Assembly: GCF_902833225.1 (NCBI RefSeq)
Contig: NZ_CADFEI010000002.1
Span: 434,001 to 498,000, forward strand
Length of the DNA: 64,000 nucleotides
Source of the DNA: Burkholderia sp. BCC1644
GTDB lineage: Bacteria; Pseudomonadota; Gammaproteobacteria; Burkholderiales; Burkholderiaceae
Direction of reading: 5' to 3'
Of the stretch, positions 18,131-27,002 are shown one piece after another (position 1 is the first letter of the stretch; each line of letters starts with the position of its first letter). The notes beneath the pieces were generated by a model that did no database searches, was not told the DNA's origin, and saw only the letters and a list, made by a program, of their open reading frames with translations. The translations under genes and the position numbers were made by a program.

Positions 18131-19258
18131 ATGAAAAAAGCAGTCGTCGGTACCCTCTCCCTCGCCTTCTTCGGCGCCGCCGCGCATGCGCAAAGCAGCG
18201 TCACGCTCTACGGGATGCTGGATGCCGGTATCGCCTATACGAACAACCAGTCGGGCAAAAGCGCTTGGCAGCAAGGCAGCGGCCTGCTGTCGAATACCGT
18301 CTTCGGCCTGAGCGGCAACGAAGATCTCGGCGCCGGCCTGCATGCGCTGTTCCGCCTCGAGAACGGCTTCAACCTGAACAACGGCACGCAGTCCTACAAG
18401 AACACGATGTTCGGCCGCCGCGCGTACGTCGGCCTGCAGAGCGACCGGTACGGCACGCTGACGCTCGGCCGCCAGTACGACGCGGTGGTGGACTATCTCG
18501 GCCCGCTCGCGATGGCGAACAACGGCGACGGCAACAACCTCGCGTCGCATCCGTTCGACAACGACAACATCGACGATTCGTTCTACATCGACAACGCGGT
18601 GAAATACACGAGCCCGACGCTCGCCGGCTGGCAGTTCGGCGGCCTGTACGGGTTCAGCAACGCGGCGGGCGGCTTCGCGAACAACCGCGCGTACAGCGCG
18701 GGCGTGTCGTATGCGAACGGGCCGGTCAGCCTCGGCGCCGCGTACCTGCAGCTCAATCGCGGCGGGCTGACGGCCGGCGGGGCACTGTCGACGAACGACG
18801 GCGCGAACTTCCCGGCCGTGCGCCAGCGCGTGATGGGCGCGGGCGGCAGCTACGCGTTCGACCGGCTGACGGTCGGCGCGCTGTGGACGCATTCGATGTT
18901 CGACGAAACGGCTGCGTCGTCGCTGCCCGGCGCGCTGAATGCGCTGCGCTTCGACAACTACGAGGTCAACGCGCGCTACGCGCTGACGCCGGCCGTCTCG
19001 CTCGCGGGCGCGTATACGTTCAGCGACGGCCGCTACGACGACGCAACCGGCAGCCACCGGCCGAAATGGCACCAGGTGACGCTGATGGCCGATTACGCGC
19101 TGAGCAAGCGCACCGACGTGTATGCGGAAACCGTGTACCAGCACCAGTTCGGCGTGCCGTCCGGCGCGACGCTCGGGTTCGCGAACGTGACGGGGCTCGC
19201 GGCTTCGTCGACGAACACGCAGGTCGTCGCGACGGTCGGCATCCGGCATCGGTTCTGA
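18131..19258 (+). CDS. Outer-membrane porin (Gram-negative porin, OmpC-like)
   Basis: A 375-residue trimeric beta-barrel porin for small solutes. Signal peptide MKKAVVGTLSLAFFGAAAHA precedes QSSVTLYGMLDAGIAYTNN, the standard beta-proteobacterial opening; LSGNEDLGAGLHALFRLENGF and FGRRAYVGLQSDRYGTLTLGRQYDA mark strands and loop 3, and it ends in phenylalanine (VVATVGIRHRF), as needed for barrel assembly. The ATG at 18131 follows CCAGGAAG; the frame continues upstream but lacks a better site. It stands alone between the small unknown gene and a HutC-type regulator. Confidence 0.94.
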   Translation: MKKAVVGTLSLAFFGAAAHAQSSVTLYGMLDAGIAYTNNQSGKSAWQQGSGLLSNTVFGLSGNEDLGAGLHALFRLENGFNLNNGTQSYKNTMFGRRAYVGLQSDRYGTLTLGRQYDAVVDYLGPLAMANNGDGNNLASHPFDNDNIDDSFYIDNAVKYTSPTLAGWQFGGLYGFSNAAGGFANNRAYSAGVSYANGPVSLGAAYLQLNRGGLTAGGALSTNDGANFPAVRQRVMGAGGSYAFDRLTVGALWTHSMFDETAASSLPGALNALRFDNYEVNARYALTPAVSLAGAYTFSDGRYDDATGSHRPKWHQVTLMADYALSKRTDVYAETVYQHQFGVPSGATLGFANVTGLAASSTNTQVVATVGIRHRF

Positions 19259-19440
19259 CCACACGCCGGCGGTCGAAGGCCGGCCGCTCTGTGCAATCCC
19301 GCATGGACGCGCGCCGGCCGAACAGGGATCATTCGGGGAATCCGGGCCCGCTCGCCCGCGAAACCGGTACACTCGGCGCCGGGCGCGCGCCGGATCGGCA
19401 TTCGGCAGCGAGCCGCCGCCGACTCTGGAATCGCGATCTC

Positions 19441-20136
19441 ATGACCACACCGATCTATCAGGAAATCAAGGACTTCATCCTCGCCCGCATTCATGCCGGC
19501 GAGTGGGCGGAAGGTGACCAGGTGCCGTCGGAGAACGAACTCGCGCGCGAATTCAACGTCGCACGGATGACCGTGAACCGCGCGCTGCGCGAACTGACGG
19601 CCGAACAGGTGCTCACGCGCACGCGCGGTTCGGGCACGTATGTCGCATCGCCGAAGTACGAATCGACGCTCGTCGCGATCCGCAGCATCTCGGACGAAGT
19701 CGCCGCGCGCGGCCACGGTTATCGCGCGCAGGTGCTGCAGGTCGGCGCGGCCGTCGCCGATGCGAAGCTCGCCGACGAACTGCAGCTCGATACGGGCAGC
19801 CCGATCTTCCATTCGCGTGTGCTGCATTTCGAGAACGACACGCCCGTGCAGCTCGAGGAACGCTGGGTCAATCCGGCCTGCGCGCCGGAATATGCGTTGC
19901 AGGACTTCACGACGACGACGCCGAACCAGTACCTGACGCGCGTCGCGCCGCTGCAGCGCGTCGAATACCGGATCGAGGCCGCGATGCCCGACGCCGAAAC
20001 GCGCCGCCACCTGACGATGGACGACCGCGAGCCGTGCCTGTTGCTGCATCGGCGCACGTGGTCGCAGGGGATGGTCGCGTCGGTCGCCAATCTGTGGCAC
20101 CCGGGCAGCCGTTACCGGTTCACCGGGCATTTCTGA
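19441..20136 (+). CDS. GntR-family regulator, HutC subfamily
   Basis: A 231-residue GntR regulator. The N-terminal winged helix (IYQEIKDFILARIHAGEWAEGDQVPSENELAREFNVARMTVNRALREL split in family fashion) is followed by a UTRA effector domain with LVAIRSISDEVAARGHGYRAQVL, VLHFENDTPVQLEERWVNP and LWHPGSRYRFTGHF, which closely follow HutC, the urocanate-responsive repressor of histidine utilisation. No hut catabolic gene is nearby, and the gene is flanked by a porin and a glycosyltransferase, so its targets cannot be inferred from context; a role linked to the hisJQMP importer 10 kb away would be speculation. Confidence 0.85.
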   Translation: MTTPIYQEIKDFILARIHAGEWAEGDQVPSENELAREFNVARMTVNRALRELTAEQVLTRTRGSGTYVASPKYESTLVAIRSISDEVAARGHGYRAQVLQVGAAVADAKLADELQLDTGSPIFHSRVLHFENDTPVQLEERWVNPACAPEYALQDFTTTTPNQYLTRVAPLQRVEYRIEAAMPDAETRRHLTMDDREPCLLLHRRTWSQGMVASVANLWHPGSRYRFTGHF

Positions 20137-20151
20137 TCCCGCGGCGCGGGT

Positions 20152-21393
20152 TCACCGCGCTGCGGCGCGCCCCCATCGCTCGATCGCACTGGCGGCGAGC
20201 GTCAAACCGTCCTCTTGCGCGATGCGCGTACCGAGTTCCGTGGCGCGCGCCTGCGTCTCGCCGCGATCAGCAAACGCGATGGCCCGCGCCAGCGCCGCCG
20301 CATCCACGCGCCGCCCCGCCACTGGCGCATCGGCCACACCGAGTCGCTGCAACCGGTTCGCCCAGAAGAACTGATCGCCCGCGAACGGCACGACGACCGA
20401 CGGAATCCCGGCACGCGCAGCCGAATGCGTGGTGCCCGACCCGCCGTGATGAATCGCCATCGATACGCGCGGGAACAGCCAGTCGTGCGGCGTGTCGCCG
20501 ATCACGCGGACGTGTGCCGGCAGCATCGACGCGTCGATGCCGCTCCAGCCCGGATAGAACAGTGCGCGCCGGCCGGCGAGCGCATGGTTCAGCGCGTCGA
20601 CCATGGCAGCCCGGTCGAAGCCGGCCATGCTGCCGAATCCGATGTACACGGGCGGATCGCCCGATTCGAGAAACGCCGAAAGATCGGCGGGCGGCGCCCA
20701 TGCACGCGCATCGATCCGCCACTGGCCGCATGCCTGCACATTCGACGGCCAGTCGGTCGGGCCCGACAGCAGCGCCGGCGACACACCGTACAGCATCGGA
20801 TGATCGTTCCACACGTGCTTGCGCGGCGGCAACCCGCACACGCCGGCGCGCGCCGCGTTCGTCGACTTCCTGAACGCCTGCCACAGCAGCGCGTTCACGA
20901 ACCGGTGGCTCACGCGGTTCAGCCCGCGCGGCACCTTCCCCGGCGGCAGGAACGGCGACGCGAATTCGGCGGTCGGCGTGATCGGGATCATTCCGGCGCC
21001 GATCGCCGGCACACCGCGATACTCGGCGACCGACAGCCCGACGAACGACGCAAGCCCCGACACGAGGATCGCGTCGCAGCCGTCCGACGCGTCCGCGACT
21101 TCGCGCATCCACGCAGCCGTGTTCGCATTCGCGATCGCCGCGAGCGCCTTCGACGTGTCGTTGAAACCGCCGCGCCCACGCACCGCATCGGCCAGCGCAC
21201 CCTCCGGCGCGATCGCGCGGCGGATATCGCCGGACAACGGCGCAGACGGCACGCCGAGCATGGCGGCCGACCCGAGCGTCGCCGCGTCGGCCAGCAGCCG
21301 GACGTCATGGCCAGCATCGATCAGCGCACGGCCGAGCGCCGCGAGCGGGCGCGTGTCGCCTTCGGTGCCGTAGGTGGCGATGACGAGCTTCAT
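20152..21393 (-). CDS. GT1-type glycosyltransferase (UDP-glucosyltransferase-like)
   Basis: A 413-residue GT-B fold glycosyltransferase of family GT1, transferring a sugar from a nucleotide donor to a small hydrophobic acceptor or lipid. The N-terminus reads MKLVIATYGTEGDTRPLAALGRAL as in sterol/macrolide/rhamnosyl transferases, and the donor-binding signature is MAIHHGGSGTTHSAARAGIPSVVVPFAGDQFFWA. No signal peptide is seen. It is divergently transcribed from a TetR regulator starting at 21488, so it may be a detoxification enzyme induced by the acceptor; the acceptor is unknown. Confidence 0.85.
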   Translation of the reverse strand: MKLVIATYGTEGDTRPLAALGRALIDAGHDVRLLADAATLGSAAMLGVPSAPLSGDIRRAIAPEGALADAVRGRGGFNDTSKALAAIANANTAAWMREVADASDGCDAILVSGLASFVGLSVAEYRGVPAIGAGMIPITPTAEFASPFLPPGKVPRGLNRVSHRFVNALLWQAFRKSTNAARAGVCGLPPRKHVWNDHPMLYGVSPALLSGPTDWPSNVQACGQWRIDARAWAPPADLSAFLESGDPPVYIGFGSMAGFDRAAMVDALNHALAGRRALFYPGWSGIDASMLPAHVRVIGDTPHDWLFPRVSMAIHHGGSGTTHSAARAGIPSVVVPFAGDQFFWANRLQRLGVADAPVAGRRVDAAALARAIAFADRGETQARATELGTRIAQEDGLTLAASAIERWGRAAAR

Positions 21394-21437
21394 GCGTCAC
21401 TCCTCGTGCTCGATGGAAACGGGTGGAATCATAAAAA

Positions 21438-21467
21438 TGCACGTCGTATACTAATGCAACTTGTGCA
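21438..21467. promoter_or_regulatory. Candidate divergent promoter/operator of glycosyltransferase and TetR
   Basis: TGCAC at 21438-21442 and GTGCA at 21463-21467 flank a -10-like TATACT (21447-21452) in the 94-base divergent gap. The inverted arms are only 5 bp, so operator function is a weak inference. Confidence 0.35.
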
Positions 21468-21487
21468 CTTTCAGTCAATCCCCCGCC

Positions 21488-22108
21488 ATGCCGATTCCGA
21501 CCGACGATCCGGGCCGCCGCGCACGCAAACGCATCCAGATGCTCGCGCATCTCGCCGCCACCGGCGCGCGCCTGTTCGATGCGCACGGCTACGATGCCGT
21601 CACGATGGAGCAGATTGCGGCCGAGGCCGATGTCGCGAAGCGCACGCTGTACAACCACTTTCCGACGAAGGAAGCCGTGCTCGCGCACTGGCTCGAAGGC
21701 GAACTCGCGCGCGATCTCGCACATCTGCAGCGCGACGTCGCACGGCGCAGGACCTTCGCATCGCGCATCGGCTGCGTGCTCGACGCGTCGGCCGCGTGGT
21801 GCGAACAGCATCCCGCGTACCTGCTCGCGTACCTGCGGCACCGACTCGTGAGCATCGGTGCGGTCGAACCGGAAATTGATGGAGAGAACGGCAGCGATAT
21901 CGCGCAGGTGTGGTGGCAACTGATCGTCGCCGGGCAGCGGGCCGGCGAACTGAACGGCACGCTGCAGGCCGAGCAGCTCGCCACCTGGTTCCACCACCTG
22001 TATCTTGCGGCGATGCTGCGCTGGCTGACCGTGCCGGGGTTGTCGCTGAAACGGGAGTTTCAGTCGATCGCGAAGCTGTTTATCGAAGGTGCGGAAGCGA
22101 AAAACTGA
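21488..22108 (+). CDS. TetR-family transcriptional regulator
   Basis: A 206-residue TetR regulator. The N-terminal HTH reads GARLFDAHGYDAVTMEQIAAEADVAKRTLYNHFPTKEAVLAHWL; the C-terminal ligand-binding part (AAWCEQHPAYLLAYLRHRLVS) is not diagnostic. The start MPIPTDDPGRRARKR at 21488 lies downstream of the likely -10 element, so the in-frame codon at 21461 is not used. Divergence from the GT1 glycosyltransferase suggests that gene is its target. Confidence 0.85.
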   Translation: MPIPTDDPGRRARKRIQMLAHLAATGARLFDAHGYDAVTMEQIAAEADVAKRTLYNHFPTKEAVLAHWLEGELARDLAHLQRDVARRRTFASRIGCVLDASAAWCEQHPAYLLAYLRHRLVSIGAVEPEIDGENGSDIAQVWWQLIVAGQRAGELNGTLQAEQLATWFHHLYLAAMLRWLTVPGLSLKREFQSIAKLFIEGAEAKN

Positions 22109-22230
22109 ACAACGCCCGCCTTCGCATCGGGCATTCACACGCTCTTGCGCTTACAAGCGCCCGAGTACGACCGCGAGCAACGAGCGCCCGAAACGGGCGA
22201 CCGCTGCACCGCATGCGACCAATGCGCGCT

Positions 22231-22845
22231 TCATTTTTTCCGCGACGCGTTCGCCGCCGGCGCACCGCGTTGCGCGGCGGCGTCACCGCCCGACGGCCAT
22301 TGCGTCTCGTCGAGCAGCCGGTCGAACAGCCTGGCGCGCTCATCGGCCGACAGCGGGCACAGCCCGAACATCGCCGATAGCGCGAGCCCCCACGCGGCCT
22401 TCCATCGCAGCAGCGCGAGATCGGGATCGCCGGATTCGGCCGCCATGCGCTTCACGTTCCCGGCATCGGTCTCCCGCACCTTCTCCAGCGGCGCGGGATC
22501 CTCGACGAGCGCCGCCATGATTGCGAGCGCCGCCGACGGCTGCTGGTTGATCACCTCGCGCATCGTCGCGATCTGCGCGGACAGCGTCGGCTGCGCTTCG
22601 CGCGGATCGCGCGCGGCCAGATAGTCGCGCTGGAAGCGTTGGTAGGTGTCCTGCTGATGTTCCATCAGCGCGTTCAGCACATCGCCTTTCGTGCGGAACT
22701 GATGCATCAGCCCGCCCTTGCTGATCCCGCTTTCACGCGAAATCGCATCGAACGTGAGCTTGCCCGGACCGTCGCGCTCGAGGATCGCGAGCGCCGCCTG
22801 GATCGCGGCAGTGCGCGTTCGCTCGGAACGCGTCGGGTTATCCAT
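22231..22845 (-). CDS. TetR-family repressor of the adjacent lipoprotein/MCE genes
   Basis: A 204-residue TetR regulator with HTH AALAILERDGPGKLTFDAISRESGISKGGLMHQFRTKGDVLNALM (helices 2 and 3 in SRESGISKGGLMHQF). The C-terminal domain resembles TetR_C_37-type ends with DPREAQPTLSAQIATMREVINQQPSAALAIMAAL. The ATG at 22845 has GGGGACAG upstream; a longer frame to 23202 is not credible since it crosses the operators. Twin dyads at 22933 and 23129 bracket its promoter and that of the divergent lipoprotein gene, so autoregulation plus repression of the lipoprotein-MCE pair is likely. The inducer is unknown. Confidence 0.85.
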   Translation of the reverse strand: MDNPTRSERTRTAAIQAALAILERDGPGKLTFDAISRESGISKGGLMHQFRTKGDVLNALMEHQQDTYQRFQRDYLAARDPREAQPTLSAQIATMREVINQQPSAALAIMAALVEDPAPLEKVRETDAGNVKRMAAESGDPDLALLRWKAAWGLALSAMFGLCPLSADERARLFDRLLDETQWPSGGDAAAQRGAPAANASRKK

Positions 22846-22932
22846 GAACTGTCCCCGGTATGGAGTGATGCCATGCGACCGCACCGTACCGGTGCGATCG
22901 TATGAAGGAAGTGCGCGGAGTCTATCACAAAC

Positions 22933-22950
22933 AAACCGCCTGGTCGGTTT
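22933..22950. promoter_or_regulatory. TetR operator copy 1
   Basis: AAACCG-CCTGGT-CGGTTT is a perfect 6-6-6 inverted repeat 88 bases upstream of the TetR start, inside its promoter region. A near-identical copy lies at 23129-23146. Confidence 0.75.
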
Positions 22951-23128
22951 ACATCCGGAAATGGCGGTGCTACGATCGGCTCCCGCATCGGCCCCGGCCG
23001 GATGACGGGCGCGTCGCGCAACGCATGGTGCGACGCAAGGGCCGCCTGTGGCCGGGCTTTCCGGCCGACGACCGCCGCCGGATGGTCCATCGTCCCCGAT
23101 CGTCATGCGGTCAATGCACCCCAAAAAC

Positions 23129-23146
23129 AAACCGTCTGGTTGGTTT
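23129..23146. promoter_or_regulatory. TetR operator copy 2
   Basis: AAACCG-TCTGGT-TGGTTT repeats copy 1 with two differences and is also preceded by ACA. It is 85 bases upstream of the lipoprotein start codon, placing one operator at each divergent promoter. Confidence 0.7.
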
Positions 23147-23230
23147 TTTTCATGAACCCGAGTGGCGATGCCACTCTGTTGCCCCCTTCGCACCGGCTCC
23201 ACCGGCGCGAAGCCCGACCCGGAGAGTCAG

Positions 23231-23902
23231 ATGAACCGAACGATCAAGCCCAGCCACCTGCTCAACGCCGCGCTTTGCGCCGCACTCGTCGCACTCGCCG
23301 GATGCGCCGGCGTCCAGCCCGCCCGCTACAGCGGTATCGAATCGTCGCCGTACCTGCGCAGCGATCCGCAGGACAAGTCGGGCCGCGTGCCCTACCGCTA
23401 CGCGCTGCCGGCGGACTGGCACGCGTACCGGAAGCTGATCCTCGACCCGGTCGCCGTCTATCGCGGCACCGATCATCAGTTCGGCGACCTGACCGACCAG
23501 GACAAGTCGACGCTCGCCGCGTACATGGGCGACACGTTCGCGAAGAAGCTGGGCAAGCGCTTCGAGCTGACGAGCGCGCCGGGTCCCGACACGCTGCGCG
23601 TGAAGCTGACGCTGACGGGCGCCGTCACGACGACGACGTTTGCCGGCGCATTCGCGCATTTCGATCTCGCGGGCAACGTCTACAACGGCGTGCAGGCAAT
23701 CCGCGGCCGCGAAGGCGCGTTCACGGGGTCGGTCATCTACGCGGTGGAGATCCGCGACGCATCGACGAACCGGCTGATCAACGCCTACGTGACGAAGCAG
23801 TATCCGAATGCGATGAACATCGGCGCGAGTTTCGGCGCGCTCAGCGCGGCGAAGACCGGCATCGACAAGGGTGCCGATGCGCTCGTCGCGCAATTCGACT
23901 GA
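23231..23902 (+). CDS. DUF3313 outer-membrane lipoprotein
   Basis: A 223-residue lipoprotein with signal peptide MNRTIKPSHLLNAALCAAL and lipobox LAGC. The mature part (YSGIESSPYLRSDPQDKSGRVPYRYALP, LTLTGAVTTTTFAGAFAHFD, GSVIYAVEIRDASTNRLINAYVTKQYP) fits DUF3313. The ATG at 23231 follows GGAGAG. Its last 32 bases overlap the MCE-domain gene, so the two are translationally linked. By analogy with PqiC, the lipoprotein of the Pqi system, it may provide the outer-membrane end of an envelope bridge; that is inference. Confidence 0.82.
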   Translation: MNRTIKPSHLLNAALCAALVALAGCAGVQPARYSGIESSPYLRSDPQDKSGRVPYRYALPADWHAYRKLILDPVAVYRGTDHQFGDLTDQDKSTLAAYMGDTFAKKLGKRFELTSAPGPDTLRVKLTLTGAVTTTTFAGAFAHFDLAGNVYNGVQAIRGREGAFTGSVIYAVEIRDASTNRLINAYVTKQYPNAMNIGASFGALSAAKTGIDKGADALVAQFD

Positions 23903-25529
23903 AGCGTGCCGGCGTACGTTGGCACGCGTTGCGCGGATGCGTGCCGGGTGGGCGCGGGCGGCAATCTTCTGGATCGTTCCGCTCGCGGCCGCTGCATGCT
24001 GTCTCGCATGGGGCGTATCGTTGCCCGGCAGCCGCGGGCCGATGGTCACGATCGCATTCGCGACCGCCGACGGACTGCAAGCCGGCCGATCGACACTGCG
24101 GCTGCGCAACGTCGAAATCGGCCGCGTCACGCGTGTTCAGGCATTGCACGGGCGCCCGGGCGTGCTGATCGACGTGCGGCTGGACACCAACGCACGCGCA
24201 CTGGCGGTGGCGGACACGCGTTTCTGGATCGTGCGGCCGCGCATCGGGCCCGGCGGCCTCTCGGGTCTCGACTCGCTGCTGTCCGGTTCGTACATCGCAG
24301 CCGCACTCGGTAGCTCGCACGAACCGCGCGCGCATTTCACCGGGCTCGATGCGCCGCCCATGACCGAGGACGGCGGCCGTCACTACACGTTGCGCGCGAC
24401 ATCGCTCGGCTCGGTCGCGATCGGCTCGCCGGTCTACCACCGGCGCGCACGCGTCGGCCAGGTCATCGGCTTTGCGCTCGATGCGGATGGGCACGGCGTG
24501 TCGATCGACGTATTCATCGCCGCGCCGTTCGCTCGCTACGTCGACGTCGATGCGCGCTGGTGGCAGGCCGGCGGCCTCGGCCTGCGACTCGACGCGGGCG
24601 GCATGCAACTCGACACGCCGTCGATTGCCGCGCTGCTCGCCGGCGCGCTCGCGTTCGCATCGCCGCCCGGACACGCATCGATCACGGCTGCGCCGGACGG
24701 CACGCGCTTTCGCGTGGCCGACAACGAGATCGACGCGATGCGCACGCCGAACGCGCCGGCCGCGCCGGTGGTGATGCGTTTCGATCGCTCGCTGCGCGGC
24801 CTCGCGGTCGGTGCGCCGGTGGATTTTCGCGGGATCGAACTCGGCAACGTGACGGCAGTCGGCACCGAATACGACGCAACACGCGGCGACGTCACGATGC
24901 GCGTGACGATGGCGCTCTACCCCGATCGTCTCGGGCAACGCTACCGCGCCGTGCTCGGCAACGGCGACACCGATGCAGGCAGGGCGCTGCTGCACACGCT
25001 GGTCGCACGCGGCTTGCGCGGCCAGTTGCGCATCGGCAATCCGATTGCGAACCGCTCGTATGTCGCGCTCGACATGTTCCCGCACGCGCCGCCCGCGTCG
25101 GTCGATACGGATCGCGAGCCGATTGCACTCCCGACCGTGCCCGGCACGCTCGACGTACTGCGCGACCAGATTGCCGACATCGTCGGTACCGTTTCCCGAT
25201 TGCCGCTCGACAGAATGGGCGCACACCTGAACGCCGCGCTCGTGAAGACCGATGCGCTGTTCGCACAGCTCGATACCGAACTCGCGCCGCAAACGCACGA
25301 TGCGCTGGGTGCCGCACGCCAGGCATTCACGACTGCGCAGGCCATGCTTCGGCAAGAGGGTGCGAACACATCGAATGTCCGCCGCACGCTGGCGCAGTTC
25401 GCGCGCACATCGAGCACGCTGCGCGCGCTGGCGGACGACCTGGAGCAGCATCCGGAATGGTTGCTGCCGACCGGTTCAGGCGCCACGCGGCGGGACAACG
25501 CACCGCATCCGGCCGGTACGGCGCGGTAA
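23871..25529 (+). CDS. PqiB-like MCE-domain protein
   Basis: A 552-residue membrane-anchored periplasmic protein with several MlaD/MCE domains, which form hexameric rings or tubes that carry lipids between membranes. One N-terminal membrane segment (AAIFWIVPLAAAACCLAWGV) is followed by at least three MCE repeats: TIAFATADGLQAGRSTLRLRNVEIGRVTRV, LRATSLGSVAIGSPVYHRRARVGQVIGF and VVMRFDRSLRGLAVGAPVDFRGIELGNVTAV (each cited only as a landmark), then a helical C-terminal region. Length matches PqiB (546). No PqiA-like integral membrane protein adjoins it; its partner here is the overlapping DUF3313 lipoprotein, and a TetR repressor controls both. Substrate unknown. Confidence 0.83.
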   Translation: MPMRSSRNSTEACRRTLARVARMRAGWARAAIFWIVPLAAAACCLAWGVSLPGSRGPMVTIAFATADGLQAGRSTLRLRNVEIGRVTRVQALHGRPGVLIDVRLDTNARALAVADTRFWIVRPRIGPGGLSGLDSLLSGSYIAAALGSSHEPRAHFTGLDAPPMTEDGGRHYTLRATSLGSVAIGSPVYHRRARVGQVIGFALDADGHGVSIDVFIAAPFARYVDVDARWWQAGGLGLRLDAGGMQLDTPSIAALLAGALAFASPPGHASITAAPDGTRFRVADNEIDAMRTPNAPAAPVVMRFDRSLRGLAVGAPVDFRGIELGNVTAVGTEYDATRGDVTMRVTMALYPDRLGQRYRAVLGNGDTDAGRALLHTLVARGLRGQLRIGNPIANRSYVALDMFPHAPPASVDTDREPIALPTVPGTLDVLRDQIADIVGTVSRLPLDRMGAHLNAALVKTDALFAQLDTELAPQTHDALGAARQAFTTAQAMLRQEGANTSNVRRTLAQFARTSSTLRALADDLEQHPEWLLPTGSGATRRDNAPHPAGTAR

Positions 25530-25706
25530 ATGCGTCGCGCGCCGCACACACATTTTTACGACGAACGCACGCACCGCAAGCCAAATTTCCCGCGCGGCAG
25601 TATGCTGATGTCGTACGGCTGCGCACTGTGCATCGGGTAATCCCTTCGTTCGCACGTGATCGCGCCGCCGTCGCGACTGCAATCACGCGTTGCAAGGAGG
25701 GTTGTG

Positions 25707-26060
25707 ATGGCTACCACGCATCAGCACTTCCACCTCGAACTACGGCACGCTACCGCGCCGACCTACTTCATCAGTTACCTGTTCCCCGCCTTGCTGTTCG
25801 TGTACGAACTGCTGCGCGTCGGCCAGTGGATCCGCGATCACGGGATGCAATTCGCCGCGTTCAAGCAGATGGGTTACGAGTACCTGCTGATGCTGCTGTT
25901 CGTCGGGCTGCAGATCGTCGTCGAGGCGATCTTCCTGCTCGGCGCCGCGATGCGCCGCGACAATCGCGACTTCGAGCACCGGCTGCCGAACGTGATCCTC
26001 GGCATCGGCTGCTCGATCGCGCTGCTCGCGATCGATCTCGCGATCCAGCTGTCGTTCTGA
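25707..26060 (+). CDS. Small inner-membrane protein of unknown function
   Basis: A 117-residue protein with three predicted membrane segments (APTYFISYLFPALLFVYELL, YEYLLMLLFVGLQIVVEAIF, VILGIGCSIALLAIDLAIQL) and short polar ends. The ATG at 25707 follows a strong AAGGAGG. I recognise no family. It is monocistronic: 177 bases after the MCE gene, with nothing notable between, and convergent with the hydrolase gene. Confidence 0.7.
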   Translation: MATTHQHFHLELRHATAPTYFISYLFPALLFVYELLRVGQWIRDHGMQFAAFKQMGYEYLLMLLFVGLQIVVEAIFLLGAAMRRDNRDFEHRLPNVILGIGCSIALLAIDLAIQLSF

Positions 26061-26095
26061 CGGCCGGCGGGCCCAGCCCGCCGGTTGCCGGGCGC

Positions 26096-26893
26096 TCAGG
26101 CGCCCGCGTCGCGCAGGAACGTCGCGATGGCGGCCAGCACGTCGTCCGTCCGCTCGCGATGCGGCATGTGCCCGCATCGTGCCAGCAGCAGGAACGACGA
26201 CGGCCCCGCGACGCGCGCGGCGATCCGCTTCGGGTGCACGTCGGACCCGTATTCGTCGTCTTCGCCGTGAATCGCGAGCGTCGCGCATTGCACGCGCGGC
26301 AAGTCCGCGTCGAGATTCCAGTCGCTGAATGCCGGCGACAGCCACGTGTCGACCCACGCGCGCAGCACCCATTCGGCCTTGTCGCCGTGATAGCGCGCGA
26401 GCCGGTCGAGCTGACCCGGTTCGTCGAACTGCTGCCCCGCCGCGCGAATGCCGTCGAGCGTGCGATCCTCGGCGAACGCCTGCGCGGCGACCGTCACGAG
26501 CGCGCGGCAGCGACCGGGATGCGCGGCGGCGCAACCCACCGCCATCCCGCCGCCGACGCTGTGCCCGAATGCGACGAACGCATCGACACGCAGTTGCTCG
26601 AGCACAGCGGCGAACGCATGATCGGCCTCGTCGCGCACGAACGTCGTGCCGAGCGTTCCCGGATGACGCTCCGAGCGGCCGAAGCCGAGGCGATCGTAGG
26701 CGATCACGTCACGCCGCGTGGCACGCGCGAGTTGCTCGGGAAAATCCCGCCACAGGTCGACGCAACCGAGCGAATCGTGCAGCAGCACGATGGGCGCTGC
26801 CGCATCCTGCGCCGGGCTCGCACGCCAGCGTTTCGCAAAGAGACGCCCTTGCGGCGTCTCGACGGTAGTCTCCTCGGTCACGATATCGGTCAT
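26096..26893 (-). CDS. Alpha/beta hydrolase
   Basis: A 265-residue cytoplasmic alpha/beta-hydrolase. The nucleophile elbow is FGHSVGGG, the oxyanion region IVLLHDSLGCVDLW, the acid candidate in AIHGEDDEYGSDV and the catalytic His in LARCGHMPHRERTD. The pattern is that of the MhpC/haloperoxidase-like group acting on esters or C-C bonds; the substrate is not known. The ATG at 26893 (MTDIVTEET) is preferred to an upstream codon at 26983. It lies downstream of a LysR regulator in the same direction, 109 bases away. Confidence 0.8.
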   Translation of the reverse strand: MTDIVTEETTVETPQGRLFAKRWRASPAQDAAAPIVLLHDSLGCVDLWRDFPEQLARATRRDVIAYDRLGFGRSERHPGTLGTTFVRDEADHAFAAVLEQLRVDAFVAFGHSVGGGMAVGCAAAHPGRCRALVTVAAQAFAEDRTLDGIRAAGQQFDEPGQLDRLARYHGDKAEWVLRAWVDTWLSPAFSDWNLDADLPRVQCATLAIHGEDDEYGSDVHPKRIAARVAGPSSFLLLARCGHMPHRERTDDVLAAIATFLRDAGA

Positions 26894-27002
26894 GTGTCTG
26901 TCGTCTGCGTGAAAGCGGCCGCACGCCGGCGGCCGCATCGAATCCGGACATGGTGGCCTGCCGGCGCGCACAGCGTCAAGCAAGCCCCTACGGCCCGCGT
27001 GT

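Noticed and set aside
19441-20136. HutC-type regulator as part of a histidine-utilisation operon with hisJQMP
   Set aside because: No hutH/U/I/G genes in the window and about 10 kb with unrelated genes lie between; only the family assignment is kept.
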